A stretch of 64,000 bases of DNA from an uncultured Sunxiuqinia sp. (GCF_963678245.1 NZ_OY782770.1:1178001-1242000); one strand, 5' to 3'. Shown: positions 19,149 through 28,444, counted from the first letter of the stretch. Translations and numbers: made by a program. The notes: generated by a model not told the origin, from the letters alone.

Positions 19149-21545
19149 ATGAAAAATATCGAACCATTCATAAATCGCGAAATTAGCTGGCTTTCTTTTA
19201 ATGCGCGAGTCTTACAGGAAGCCGAAGATCCCTCAGTGCCTCTATTTGAACGAATTCGCTTTGTCGGAATTTTTTCCAACAACCTTGACGAATTTTTCCG
19301 GGTCCGTGTAGCATCTGTAAGACGAATGGTTGATTTTGGAAATGATGAATCTTTAATTGGAAACATTAAGCCCGATGAACTCCATGAAAAAATTATGGAA
19401 ACGGTGGTCGGACATCAAAAACGATCTCAAGAGGTATTTCGTAAAATCATCAAGGAATTGAATCAAGAAAACATTTTCATGATTGATGAAACAGATCTAG
19501 AGCCGGAACAAATCGTTTTCATCAAAAACTTCTTCAAGGAAAAACTGCTTCCTAACTTAATTCCGATCATGTTGAGCAAAGAAAGTAAATTTCCATACTT
19601 GCGCGATCGTTCTGTTTACCTGGCCATAAAACTGTCGATGAAAGAACGACCCGAGAAATTTGCTTATGCGCTGGTACGCGTACCTGATCTTTCCATGTCT
19701 CGGTTTGTAGTTTTGCCTGAAAAGGACGGGAAGAAATTTGTTATGCTATTGGACGACGTGATTCGATACAGCATGCCCGACATTTTCCCTCTTTTCAACT
19801 ACAACCACTTTGAAGCCTACACCATAAAAGTAACCCGTGATGCGGAGCTCGATATTGATGATGACATCTCCAAAAGCTTTGTTGAGAAAATGGAGGCAGG
19901 CTTGAAAAAGAGAAAAGTAGGAACACCAGTGCGCTTACTTTACGATAAAGAAATACCCGATGATTTACTCAGTTTCATCAACAAAAAGATGAAATTGGAT
20001 CCCGACAACCAGATACCGGGTGGGAAATACCATAATCACAAAGATTTCATGAACTTCCCTGAAATCGGACAAGCTGATCATTATTATAAAAAGCTCACTC
20101 CGATTCGGCACAAGGAATTGAAACAGCATGAAAGCATTCTAAAGAAACTACGCAAAAAGGATATCATGCTTCATTATCCCTATCAAAGTTTCAGCCACTT
20201 TTTAGATTTGCTTCGCGAAGCAGCAATCGACCCAAAGGTTAAAGAAATAGGAATCACAATTTACCGGGTAGCCGGTAATTCCAGGGTCGTCAATGCACTG
20301 CTCAATGCAATCAGGAATGGCAAAAAAGTAACGGTGGTCATTGAATTGCAAGCTCGTTTCGACGAGGAAGCCAATATTTTTTGGTCTAATAAGCTTCAGG
20401 ATGAAGGAGCTCATGTTGTGAATGGTGTGCCCGGACTAAAAGTACACAGTAAGTTAGCCTGGATCAAACGCAAAGAAAAAAATGGTTACCGCAATTATGC
20501 CTATGTTGGAACAGGAAATTTCCACGAAGGAACTGCCAAAGTTTATGGCGACGACGGACTACTGACGGCAGATCCTCGAATTGCCGACGAAGTAGCACAA
20601 CTATTTAGTTTTTTCAAACACAACTACCGAATCAGCAAATACAATCACCTCGTTATTAGTCCGTTTGCCATGCGCAACTTTTTCGTGGATATGATTGATA
20701 ATGAAATTGCCATAACTAAATCAGGCAAGCGCGGTTTCATGGTTTTGAAAATGAATAGCCTGATAGACCCGAACATGATGAATAAGCTATACGATGCCGC
20801 TAAAGCAGGCGTAAAAATCAGATTAATTGTTCGCGGTATCTTTGGTTTGAAAACTGAACTGGAAGGAGTCAGTGAAAATATCGAGGCAATTAGCATCGTG
20901 GATAAATACCTGGAGCATTCTCGAATTTTCCTGTTCGGAAACGGCGGCGACGAGAAAATATTTATCTCTTCGGCCGACTGGATGCCACGTAACCTCAACC
21001 GGCGGATCGAAGTAGCTTGTCCAATTTATAATGAGGACCTTAAAAATGAGCTGCGTGAAATGTTAAAAATACAATTGCGCGACAACACCAAATCACGGAT
21101 TCTCGACAACGAGCTTTCAAACAACTACAGCAGGCAGCACATGGAAGGACGTATCAGGGCTCAGGAAGATTATTATCAATACATCAAGGAAAAACATTTA
21201 GTTGCTATGAAAATTTATCACAACCCCCGCTGTTCAAAGAGTCGTGCCGGCTTAAAATATCTGGAAGAGAATGGCTACAAAGCAGACATAAAAACCTATA
21301 TGAAAGATGGAATCACCCCTGACGAAATTCGAAAAATAACTCAAAAGTCAGGGATGGCTCCAATCGACTTGGTTCGTAAACATGAAGAGCTTTACAAAAC
21401 GAAGTACAAAGACAAAGAAATCAGTGATGAGGAATGGATAACGATACTATCGGAAAACCCTCGCCTATTGCAACGCCCAATCGTTATAAACGGCAAAAAA
21501 GCTATCTTGGCACAGCCTCCAGAGCAAATCGAGCGAATCCGATAG
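19149..21545 (+). CDS. ppk1: Polyphosphate kinase 1 fused to an ArsC/Spx-like domain
   Basis: Residues 1 to about 686 are a complete PPK1, which reversibly polymerises the gamma-phosphate of ATP into polyphosphate. It starts at the ATG at 19149 (FINREISWLSFNARVLQEAED) and carries the phospho-accepting His in KVHSKLAWI and the second His in GTGNFHEGTAKVYGDDG. At 21207 the frame runs straight into MKIYHNPRCSKSRAGLKYLEENG, a complete ArsC/YffB-type thioredoxin-fold domain of about 112 residues. That domain has the Cys-x3-Arg active site and a late LLQRPIVING segment with the conserved Arg. No stop lies between the two. A TTG at 19143 is a less likely start. The gene ends 4 bp from a convergent gene. 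Confidence 0.9.
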   Translation: MKNIEPFINREISWLSFNARVLQEAEDPSVPLFERIRFVGIFSNNLDEFFRVRVASVRRMVDFGNDESLIGNIKPDELHEKIMETVVGHQKRSQEVFRKIIKELNQENIFMIDETDLEPEQIVFIKNFFKEKLLPNLIPIMLSKESKFPYLRDRSVYLAIKLSMKERPEKFAYALVRVPDLSMSRFVVLPEKDGKKFVMLLDDVIRYSMPDIFPLFNYNHFEAYTIKVTRDAELDIDDDISKSFVEKMEAGLKKRKVGTPVRLLYDKEIPDDLLSFINKKMKLDPDNQIPGGKYHNHKDFMNFPEIGQADHYYKKLTPIRHKELKQHESILKKLRKKDIMLHYPYQSFSHFLDLLREAAIDPKVKEIGITIYRVAGNSRVVNALLNAIRNGKKVTVVIELQARFDEEANIFWSNKLQDEGAHVVNGVPGLKVHSKLAWIKRKEKNGYRNYAYVGTGNFHEGTAKVYGDDGLLTADPRIADEVAQLFSFFKHNYRISKYNHLVISPFAMRNFFVDMIDNEIAITKSGKRGFMVLKMNSLIDPNMMNKLYDAAKAGVKIRLIVRGIFGLKTELEGVSENIEAISIVDKYLEHSRIFLFGNGGDEKIFISSADWMPRNLNRRIEVACPIYNEDLKNELREMLKIQLRDNTKSRILDNELSNNYSRQHMEGRIRAQEDYYQYIKEKHLVAMKIYHNPRCSKSRAGLKYLEENGYKADIKTYMKDGITPDEIRKITQKSGMAPIDLVRKHEELYKTKYKDKEISDEEWITILSENPRLLQRPIVINGKKAILAQPPEQIERIR

Positions 21546-21549
21546 GCTC

Positions 21550-22338
21550 TTAACCAACTTTTGATTGGAGCGACTGAATTTCTTTCTCTAGCTTTGCTTT
21601 ACTTTTCAAGGCTTTTGAAAATGCCAGCGCGTCTTTTATTGCCTGTTTATCATACGTTTCAAGTATGATGTAATAATAGCGGGTTCCAAGGAAAACAGCC
21701 TTCAAATTTCGATCGGCATGTTGGGCTATAAACTCAATAACGCCATTATCGGCACCATTACGATAGCTTACTTTCTCCCATTTGGTATCTAAGAAATCGC
21801 TATGATGGTTCAACACATTGTCCAACGGAACAGTATCGGTTTTTGCTTGAATGTCGTTGTCGTAAACACGCAACGCAATATGGTTTAACCACTTTTCGCC
21901 ATAATAGTTGCTCGAGATGTATAAATCACCACGCTCGTCTAAGTGAATCTGAATAAAGGATTTATCCCACCGACCTTTAAATTGTTGGCGTTTGTGAATG
22001 TATTGTGTATAGCGATCAAATTCTGTTTTTTCGGTAACAAACTTACCCTCTAATTTTTCAAGTTTAACGTTCAGCGAGTCCATTTTATCTTGTGCCCGAT
22101 AAAGCAAGTCGGCATAAATTTTCTTCTCAAACTGACTCGCATCAACAACTGCCTGAATGGCCCCCTTGTAAAACTGCTGAATCGTATCCAGCTGCATCAA
22201 AGCATCTGTAGTATCGCCTGACTCATACAAACTTTGGGCAAGTTGCAATTTTTCGGCAGCTAATTCTTTCTCCGATTTTCCGCAGGAAAACAACAGACTG
22301 GAAAGCAAAATGACAAAAAAAACTCGGTTTCTGATCAT
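21550..22338 (-). CDS. Hypothetical lipoprotein with coiled-coil segments
   Basis: About 262 residues from the ATG at 22338, with a lipoprotein signal (VFFVILLSSLLFSCGKSEK, Cys in LFSC). A TPR-like helical segment follows (LAAEKLQLAQSLYESGDTTDALMQLDTI), then a coiled coil (MDSLNVKLEKLEG), a beta-rich middle (SFIQIHLDERGDLYISSNYYG) and a final coiled coil. It is probably anchored in the envelope facing the periplasm. I recognise no named family. The stop is only 4 bp from the convergent ppk1 stop. Confidence 0.75.
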   Translation of the reverse strand: MIRNRVFFVILLSSLLFSCGKSEKELAAEKLQLAQSLYESGDTTDALMQLDTIQQFYKGAIQAVVDASQFEKKIYADLLYRAQDKMDSLNVKLEKLEGKFVTEKTEFDRYTQYIHKRQQFKGRWDKSFIQIHLDERGDLYISSNYYGEKWLNHIALRVYDNDIQAKTDTVPLDNVLNHHSDFLDTKWEKVSYRNGADNGVIEFIAQHADRNLKAVFLGTRYYYIILETYDKQAIKDALAFSKALKSKAKLEKEIQSLQSKVG

Positions 22339-22403
22339 GGACAAATGCGTTAAAATAATTTCCTTCGTAAATTCAACATCAAAGAAAATTAATAATTATT
22401 AGG

Positions 22404-22922
22404 ATGGAAACAAATTCAGTCGCTTTTTTTAGGTCACAACATTACCCTGATTTAGTTGACAAACCGATTGTTGCTGCTTGGAAAGTGAAAAACCCGCAAA
22501 ACGTTGGAAGTTTAATGCGACTGGTTGATAATATTGGCGGTGATAGCTTAATTATACTGGATGACGAAAACCCAAAACGCGAAAGTTCGATTAAGAAAAC
22601 AGCCGGTATGAGCTATAAAAACATCCAGCTAAAATGGATGAGCTCAAAAGAATTTATAACTAACCTACCACAAAACTATCGATTGGTTGCCATCGAAACC
22701 GATGAGCAGTCTACAAACCTATTCACAACCAAATTGCCTGATCAGGTTGCTTTTATTTTGGGAAGTGAGATGCACGGTCTGCCAACGGAGCTGATTAGAC
22801 AGTGTACCCAAAGCGTCCACATTCCAATGACCGGCAAATGCAAATCAATGAACATTTCGCATGCGCTGGCCGTCGGACTTTTCGAATGGCAACGCCAACA
22901 ACTTTTCAGCCCCCGCGATTAG
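22404..22922 (+). CDS. TrmH/SpoU-family RNA 2'-O-methyltransferase
   Basis: A 172-residue SPOUT methyltransferase that uses S-adenosylmethionine to methylate a ribose in tRNA or rRNA. The three SpoU motifs are visible: NPQNVGSLMRLVDNIGG (motif 1), VAFILGSEMHGLP (motif 2) and HIPMTGKCKSMNISHALAVGLFEW (motif 3, knot region). The protein has no extra N-terminal substrate-binding domain, so it is a minimal TrmL/TrmH-like form and the target nucleotide cannot be assigned. It is followed by oxyR on the same strand. Confidence 0.9.
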   Translation: METNSVAFFRSQHYPDLVDKPIVAAWKVKNPQNVGSLMRLVDNIGGDSLIILDDENPKRESSIKKTAGMSYKNIQLKWMSSKEFITNLPQNYRLVAIETDEQSTNLFTTKLPDQVAFILGSEMHGLPTELIRQCTQSVHIPMTGKCKSMNISHALAVGLFEWQRQQLFSPRD

Positions 22923-22969
22923 TTTTCATCTATTTTTTTCTACTTTTAACCAGATTAAATACAAAAACC

Positions 22970-23911
22970 ATGATAACGCTAACACAGTTGGAATATATTG
23001 TTGCTGTTGATACGTTTAGACATTTTGGCCGGGCTGCCGAACACTGCTTCATCACACAGCCAACACTAAGCATGCAAATTAAAAAGCTGGAAGAAGATTT
23101 AGAAATCATCATCTTCGATCGCAGTAAGCAACCGCTAATCCCAACTGATGTTGGCAAACGCATTATCCAACAATCGCGTATTGTCCTGCAGGAAACCGAA
23201 AAGGTAAACGACATTGTCAAAGATCACAAAAACCTAATCTCCGGAGAACTAAAAATTGGAATTATTCCGACACTCGCCCCCTATCTACTACCCTTATTTA
23301 TTGGCAATTACAAACGAAAATATCCAAACATACAAATCACGGTGCAGGAGTTAACCACCGAAAACATTGTTGATCACTTGCAAAGAGACCTGCTTGACGT
23401 TGGCATATTGGTGACCCCGCTTAAGGAAGAAAGAATCAACGAGCGACCAATATTTTACGAAGAAATGCTGCTTTATTCACATCAGAAGCACCCACTTCAC
23501 GACAAGCCAAACATTAAAGTTAAAGACATTGCCACTCCCGAAATTTGGCTATTGAGCGATGGCCATTGTTTCCGCCACCAGGTCATTAATCTTTGCTCTT
23601 TTAAGGGAGCATCCAACGAAGCGCTACCATTTTATTTCGAAGCCGGTTCTTTGGAAACCCTGATGAACATTATCGACAAAGAAGGCGGAATTACCCTGAT
23701 TCCAGAATTGGCATCGGTAGAAATGGGCGAAAACCGAAAAAGCCACGTCCGGCATTTTAGCGACGTAACTCCGATCAGAGAAGTGAGCTTAGTTTACTCA
23801 CGCCATTTTGCGAAAAATAAGCTTGTTGATCTGCTATGGAAGGAAATTCATGCAGCCATGCCCAACGAACTGCTGGATGGAAAAAGAGGAACGATTGTCG
23901 AGTGGAAATAA
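22970..23911 (+). CDS. oxyR: Hydrogen peroxide-sensing regulator OxyR (LysR family)
   Basis: From the ATG at 22970 the protein is 313 residues. It has an N-terminal LysR helix-turn-helix (FRHFGRAAEHCFITQPTLSMQIKKLEEDL) and a periplasmic-binding-protein-like effector domain. The redox pair expected for OxyR is present at Cys-200 and Cys-209 (LLSDGHCFRHQVINLCSF), almost the same numbering as E. coli Cys-199 and Cys-208. The protein is therefore very likely a peroxide-activated regulator. No catalase or peroxiredoxin gene lies in the window. A longer frame starting at 22802 overlaps the methyltransferase gene and is not plausible. Confidence 0.93.
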   Translation: MITLTQLEYIVAVDTFRHFGRAAEHCFITQPTLSMQIKKLEEDLEIIIFDRSKQPLIPTDVGKRIIQQSRIVLQETEKVNDIVKDHKNLISGELKIGIIPTLAPYLLPLFIGNYKRKYPNIQITVQELTTENIVDHLQRDLLDVGILVTPLKEERINERPIFYEEMLLYSHQKHPLHDKPNIKVKDIATPEIWLLSDGHCFRHQVINLCSFKGASNEALPFYFEAGSLETLMNIIDKEGGITLIPELASVEMGENRKSHVRHFSDVTPIREVSLVYSRHFAKNKLVDLLWKEIHAAMPNELLDGKRGTIVEWK

Positions 23912-24030
23912 TTTTTCAACTTTTTATTTGATTTTAGAAAAAACTTCCATTTCTTTGCATCGCTGAAATCAAAAACGGCACTTCTAAAAGTAGAGGATGC
24001 AAAATTTCAGTAAAAATCCTGACAAAATAT

Positions 24031-24060
24031 TTGGCGACTTCAAAATTTGATTTATTTTTG
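24031..24060 (+). promoter_or_regulatory. Promoter for tRNA-Glu (and rpsT)
   Basis: TTG at 24031-24033, a 19-bp spacer and TATTTTTG at 24053-24060 match the Bacteroidota promoter. The tRNA begins 30 bp later, and rpsT follows with no terminator between. Confidence 0.65.
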
Positions 24061-24089
24061 CAGTCCCAATTTCAGGGAAAGAAAATGAT

Positions 24090-24161
24090 GGCCCGTTCGT
24101 CTAGGGGTTAGGACGCCAGGTTTTCATCCTGGTAGCAGGGGTTCGAATCCCCTACGGGCTA
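24090..24161 (+). tRNA. tRNA-Glu (anticodon TTC)
   Basis: A full 72-nt cloverleaf. The acceptor stem pairs GGCCCGT with ACGGGCT (including one G-T pair). The anticodon arm CCAGG/CCTGG encloses the loop TTTTCAT with anticodon TTC. The T arm is GGGG/CCCC around TTCGAAT, and the discriminator is A. CCA is not encoded. It lies 28 bp upstream of rpsT. Confidence 0.97.
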
Positions 24162-24189
24162 CTTAATTTATTTATCAGAAGAAACAAAA

Positions 24190-24441
24190 ATGGCACATCA
24201 TCAATCTGCTAAGAAAAGAATTCGTCAAGACGAAAAAAAGAAAGTACATAACAAGTACTTTACGAAAACGATGCGTAATGCAGTTCGCGATTTGCGTGCA
24301 ATAAGTGAAAAAGACGCTGCTGCCGTAGAGTATCCTAAAGTTGTTTCGATGATTGACCGATTGGCAAAAAAGAACTTAATTCATAAGAATAAAGCTGCCA
24401 ATTTGAAATCAAAATTAGCTGCTCACATTAGTAAGTTATAA
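24190..24441 (+). CDS. rpsT: 30S ribosomal protein S20
   Basis: An 83-residue basic protein with the S20 N-terminus AHHQSAKKRIRQDEKK and the helical body ending in LIHKNKAANLKSKLAAHISKL. The length is normal. It binds 16S rRNA during early 30S assembly. It is probably cotranscribed with the tRNA-Glu upstream and ends at a strong terminator. Confidence 0.97.
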   Translation: MAHHQSAKKRIRQDEKKKVHNKYFTKTMRNAVRDLRAISEKDAAAVEYPKVVSMIDRLAKKNLIHKNKAANLKSKLAAHISKL

Positions 24442-24461
24442 GTAAAACGCAAGATATAATT

Positions 24462-24496
24462 AAAAACCTCTTCAGAAATTGAAGAGGTTTTTTTTT
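24462..24496 (+). terminator. Intrinsic terminator after rpsT
   Basis: AAAAACCTCTTC and GAAGAGGTTTTT pair perfectly around AGAAATT, followed by further T residues on the plus strand. Confidence 0.88.
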
Positions 24497-24577
24497 GCTC
24501 TAAACTGAAGCTGTTGCTTTCCTATTTGTTTCATTCTTCATAACTTAGTTTATCACCAATGAAACAGACGAGCAATC

Positions 24578-25267
24578 ATGTATAAAAAACCGAGCATTAA
24601 AGAATGGGCTGTTGAAGACCGCCCTCGCGAAAAGCTGTTAACCAATGGCACTCGCTCACTCTCCGAGGCTGAACTAATCGCCATCTTAATCGGATCAGGG
24701 AACTCGAAGGAATCGGCTGTTGAACTCTCCCGTCGCATTCTTTTAACGGTTAACAATGATCTTTCTTTACTCAGTAAAAAGAATGCTTCGTATTTACTAA
24801 AGTTTAACGGAATAGGCGAAGCTAAAGCGGTAAATATTATGGCTGCTCTGGAACTCGGCCGACGAAGAAAGGAAAATGGCGCATCAGTTAAAACAATCAT
24901 CACAAACAGCACCGACGCGGCTAATTATTTTCGCCCATTATTGGAAGATCTTCCACACGAAGAATTTTGGATCTTGCTACTCAACCGATCCAATACCGTG
25001 ATCGATAAATTCATGGTGAGCCAAGGTGGCATTACCGGAACGGTGATTGATGTTAAACTAATCTTAAAAACAGCGCTTGAAAAATTAGCGTGCTCCATGA
25101 TTTTATGCCACAACCACCCTTCGGGCAACATCATGGCCAGTGATGCCGACAAAAAAGTGACTCAAAAAATAAAATCAGCGGCCGAAATAATGGAAATTAC
25201 AGTGCTCGACCATGTAATTATTGCGCACGATCAGTACCTTAGCTTCACGGATGAAGGTTTACTTTAA
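24578..25267 (+). CDS. radC: RadC-family JAB-domain protein
   Basis: A 229-residue protein. The N-terminal helix-hairpin-helix region (LSLLSKKNASYLLKFNGIGEAKAVNIMAALELGRR) is followed by a JAB/MPN-type metal site: His-x-His and Asp in CHNHPSGNIMASDADKKVTQK, with an upstream Glu in PHEEFWIL. The name refers to an E. coli DNA repair locus, but a repair role for RadC proteins is doubtful. The metallo-isopeptidase-like fold is what the sequence supports. It has no functional partner nearby, and a deacetylase-like gene follows after 9 bp. Confidence 0.93.
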   Translation: MYKKPSIKEWAVEDRPREKLLTNGTRSLSEAELIAILIGSGNSKESAVELSRRILLTVNNDLSLLSKKNASYLLKFNGIGEAKAVNIMAALELGRRRKENGASVKTIITNSTDAANYFRPLLEDLPHEEFWILLLNRSNTVIDKFMVSQGGITGTVIDVKLILKTALEKLACSMILCHNHPSGNIMASDADKKVTQKIKSAAEIMEITVLDHVIIAHDQYLSFTDEGLL

Positions 25268-25276
25268 TCAAAAACA

Positions 25277-26599
25277 ATGCTTTTAGTTTATACACAGGAA
25301 ATAACCAATCGGCTAAAATATACTTTCGAATTTATTTTCGAAGAAATCCTAGACATTGAATTGAAATTAACAACTGATTTGCAGGAATTTGATGAGAGTG
25401 ATCAACCCAAGCTAAACTACTCCGGTATCAAACTGGACTGTCCGCTGAAAATCGTTCCTCACCCGATCTTATTTCAACGTAAAATATGCTATCAAACTCT
25501 TGCTCCCATTTCGTTTAACAATGAAGTGTATTTTTTTGAATCGTCAGCCAGTTCATTTTTACCTTTCGACCCTTTCGCAGCCAGCTTTTTCATCATCAGC
25601 AGATACGAGGAATATCTGATGCGCCAACTCGATAAACATCGCAGATATCCGTCTCATCACAGCATCTTATATCGCAATCATCTGCTAGACAAACCGATTA
25701 TTAACCAATGGGCACAGCTAATCGCACAAAAAATTAAGACACACTATCCTAAATATGATTACCGCCCTCCCCGATTTGATTTTCTTTCGACCATTGATAT
25801 TGACAACGCATGGGCATATAAAAACAAAAGCTGGAAACGCACGCTCGGAGCAATTGCTAAAGGATTTCTAAAAGGCGATCGGCAGCAAATCCAGGAACGG
25901 ATGAAAGTAATCCGGGGCGAGAAAGAAGATCCGTACGACACCTATAGCTATATTTGCAATCAATACAAAGGACACGAAGAACTGTTGCATTTTTTTGTAT
26001 TGCTCGGCAAGCCCGGTAAATACGACCGAAATATATCTCCACACAATGAACAATTAAAACAGTTGGTGCGCGATTTAAATTCATTTTGCAAGGTATCCAT
26101 CCATCCATCTTATCGCTCAACACGAAACCGAAGGGAACTAACAAACGAAATTCAAACTCTGGAGCAAATCACCCACAACGATGTCAAATCATCACGCCAA
26201 CATTTTCTTCGACTCGAACTGCCTAAAACATACCGCCGATTAATCAATGCAGGAATTACCAACGACTATACCATGGGATATGCAGACCAGGTCGGTTTCA
26301 GGGCAGGAACATCTAATTCATTTTGGTTTTACGATCTAAAAAAAGATGTGGCAACTCAATTGCGAATTCATCCATTCCAATTGATGGATATTACTTTAAA
26401 AAACTACCTGAAGCTTACCCCGGATGAGGCCTCGACGATAATCGAGAAATTAATGGACGAAATTCGAAATTATGGTGGAACTTTTATAAGTTTATGGCAT
26501 AATGAAAGCCTCAGTGATCAAGGAGAATGGGCAGGTTGGCGCACCGTATTCGAAAGGATGACCGAACAGGCATTTAAATACAAGGATGAACAAGTTTAA
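25277..26599 (+). CDS. Polysaccharide deacetylase-like protein with extra N-terminal domain
   Basis: A 440-residue protein with no signal peptide. The N-terminal roughly 165 residues form a conserved extra domain found before deacetylase-like folds in Bacteroidota (DUF7033-like). The C-terminal part resembles the NodB/CE4 barrel: FLSTIDIDNAWAYKN supplies the Asp-x-Asp pair, CKVSIHPSYRSTRN a metal-type His, and GGTFISLWHNESLSD the final His motif. The likely role is deacetylation or related hydrolysis of an envelope polysaccharide. It is separated from radC by 9 bp and overlaps the next gene by 14 bp, so it heads a three-gene set. Confidence 0.75.
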   Translation: MLLVYTQEITNRLKYTFEFIFEEILDIELKLTTDLQEFDESDQPKLNYSGIKLDCPLKIVPHPILFQRKICYQTLAPISFNNEVYFFESSASSFLPFDPFAASFFIISRYEEYLMRQLDKHRRYPSHHSILYRNHLLDKPIINQWAQLIAQKIKTHYPKYDYRPPRFDFLSTIDIDNAWAYKNKSWKRTLGAIAKGFLKGDRQQIQERMKVIRGEKEDPYDTYSYICNQYKGHEELLHFFVLLGKPGKYDRNISPHNEQLKQLVRDLNSFCKVSIHPSYRSTRNRRELTNEIQTLEQITHNDVKSSRQHFLRLELPKTYRRLINAGITNDYTMGYADQVGFRAGTSNSFWFYDLKKDVATQLRIHPFQLMDITLKNYLKLTPDEASTIIEKLMDEIRNYGGTFISLWHNESLSDQGEWAGWRTVFERMTEQAFKYKDEQV

Positions 26600-27491
26600 A
26601 TTTAGCTACCTCAACAATAAAAATATCAACCGAAAAAAGTGGGAAATGCGCATTGAGCAATCCAGCAATTCGAGTATTTATGCACGTTGTTGGTTTCTCG
26701 ATATTGTTTGCCCAGATTGGTACGCCCTCGTTTGGGGCGAATATGAATATATTATGCCTTTACCTGTATTTAAAAAATTCGGCGTTACTTATTTATCTCA
26801 GCCTATTTATTCTCAGCAAATTGCCATATATCCGCCACCACCGCAGAACATTATAAATGAAATGCAGGAATGGATTTCGCATCATTTTAAGTATATACAT
26901 CTTTCGCTAAGTCCAGAAAGCACAACCAAAATTTCAGACTTTATCGTTGAAGAACGAAAAAATTTCATTCTCCCCTTAAATTCTCCAATAGAGAAAATCG
27001 AAAACCGTTATCATCCCGAAACCCGCAGAAATGTAAGAAAAGCAAATCAGGCAATCTCTGTAGTAAAATCAATTGCTCCTTCCGAACTCTTGAACCTAAA
27101 AAAGAGATATCCGGGGGTTGAAGATGAAAACGCTCAGGCAATACTGACCAAAATAATTTTGAAAGCACTATGGCTCAATAAAGGGGTGATTTATGGAGCT
27201 TATACTTCTAAAAATGAATTATGCGGAGCCGCTTTTTTTCTGTTTGACACAAAAAGAGTATATTACATGAACTCGGTTTCGTCTGAAATTGGGAAAAAAC
27301 ATCGGGCTATGTATGCAATCATACATCAGTTTTATCGAGACAATTGCGAGCAAAATTTATTATTTGATTTTGAAGGCTCTCAAAATCCAGGAATTGCCCA
27401 TTTTTTCAAACGATTTGGATCCGAAATTGAAATTTATCAACACATTCATAAAAATAAGTTGCCATGGCCACTTAGGCTCATGAAAAAATAA
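26586..27491 (+). CDS. FemAB/GNAT-like acyltransferase
   Basis: A 301-residue protein that starts inside the end of the preceding gene (14 bp overlap). The C-terminal half has the pattern of the FemAB/Acetyltransf_6 group: NRYHPETRRNVRKANQ, GAYTSKNELCGAAFFLFDTKRVYYMNSVSS, then HRAMYAIIHQFYRDN and LFDFEGSQNPGIAHFFKRFGSE. Such proteins transfer acyl or aminoacyl groups onto cell-envelope sugars or peptides. It sits between two deacetylase-like genes, which suggests combined modification of an extracellular glycan. The local base composition is AT-rich compared with neighbours. Confidence 0.7.
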   Translation: MNKFKFSYLNNKNINRKKWEMRIEQSSNSSIYARCWFLDIVCPDWYALVWGEYEYIMPLPVFKKFGVTYLSQPIYSQQIAIYPPPPQNIINEMQEWISHHFKYIHLSLSPESTTKISDFIVEERKNFILPLNSPIEKIENRYHPETRRNVRKANQAISVVKSIAPSELLNLKKRYPGVEDENAQAILTKIILKALWLNKGVIYGAYTSKNELCGAAFFLFDTKRVYYMNSVSSEIGKKHRAMYAIIHQFYRDNCEQNLLFDFEGSQNPGIAHFFKRFGSEIEIYQHIHKNKLPWPLRLMKK

Positions 27492-27493
27492 TC

Positions 27494-28432
27494 ATGAAGT
27501 TTATCTCTAAAATACGAAATATTGTAGCGTCCCCCTTTTCTGTCTACCAGTTGAGCCGAGGAGAAGAGGTGCCTATTCTTTTGCCATACTACCATTTAGT
27601 GAGTGATAAAGATCACCCATTTCACTACAACTATAACTATCCATCTACAAAACGATTTAGACAAGATTTAGACTTCTTGCTGGATCATTTCGACCCAATT
27701 TCTTTAGAAGAATTGCACTCTGGACTAAATCTTCGCAATACTTTTCATTTAACATTTGATGATGGATTGCGCGAATGCTACGAAATAATTGCTCCAATTT
27801 TAAAAGAAAAAGGAATTCCGGCTACTTTTTTTGTTAATCCGGCCTTTGTCGACAATCATGACCTTTTTCATCGCTACAAAGCCGCTGTGCTGAATCGCTT
27901 TTTTGCAAAGAAAGGTGTCAAAACTGAGCTTAAAAAAACCTATGCCGACCTGCTTTCGCTGGATCAAACTGCGGAAGATATTGGACTAAAGTGGGAAGAA
28001 TATCTAGAAGAAGAAAAGCCATACATGAGCATGGACCAATTAAAGAAGCTCGCCAAGGATGGTTTTACAATAGGAGCTCATAGTTGGGATCACCCCGAGT
28101 TCTGGCTATTGGATGAGGAACGGCAAATGGATGAAATCCGTGAAAGTATGGAATGGCTAATTGCGAATTTCAACCCAACAATAAAAGCATTTGCCTTTCC
28201 TTTTACGGATTTTGGAGTTTCTGATGCAGTTTTTGAAGCGATTAACAGAGAACGCTTGTGCGATATTACTTTCGGAACTGCAGGTATTAAATGTGAAAAA
28301 ATACCAGATCATTTTCAACGATTACAAATGGAACAAAATGGCGCACTAAGCGCAAAACACATTTTAAGAGAAGAATATCTTGCTTTTAAGATAAAAAAAC
28401 TACTGGGCAAACATTACACTAAAAGAAACTAA
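27494..28432 (+). CDS. Polysaccharide deacetylase (NodB/CE4-type)
   Basis: A 312-residue protein with the CE4 motifs FHLTFDDGLRECYEI (catalytic Asp and metal Asp) and GFTIGAHSWDHPEFW (two metal His), followed by FAFPFTDFGVSD. There is no clear signal peptide. An N-terminal amphipathic segment precedes LPYYHLVSDKDHPF, the start of the barrel. It begins 2 bp after the FemAB-like gene, so it is the last gene of that operon. It is predicted to remove acetyl groups from a surface or lipid-linked saccharide. Confidence 0.87.
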   Translation: MKFISKIRNIVASPFSVYQLSRGEEVPILLPYYHLVSDKDHPFHYNYNYPSTKRFRQDLDFLLDHFDPISLEELHSGLNLRNTFHLTFDDGLRECYEIIAPILKEKGIPATFFVNPAFVDNHDLFHRYKAAVLNRFFAKKGVKTELKKTYADLLSLDQTAEDIGLKWEEYLEEEKPYMSMDQLKKLAKDGFTIGAHSWDHPEFWLLDEERQMDEIRESMEWLIANFNPTIKAFAFPFTDFGVSDAVFEAINRERLCDITFGTAGIKCEKIPDHFQRLQMEQNGALSAKHILREEYLAFKIKKLLGKHYTKRN

Positions 28433-28444
28433 ATAGAAAAAGAA

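Noticed and set aside
21180-21215. Sequencing frameshift creating the PPK1-ArsC join
   Set aside because: Both domains are complete and in the same frame, so a single indel is not required to explain the open frame. It remains possible that a stop codon was lost by error, which is noted in the finding.
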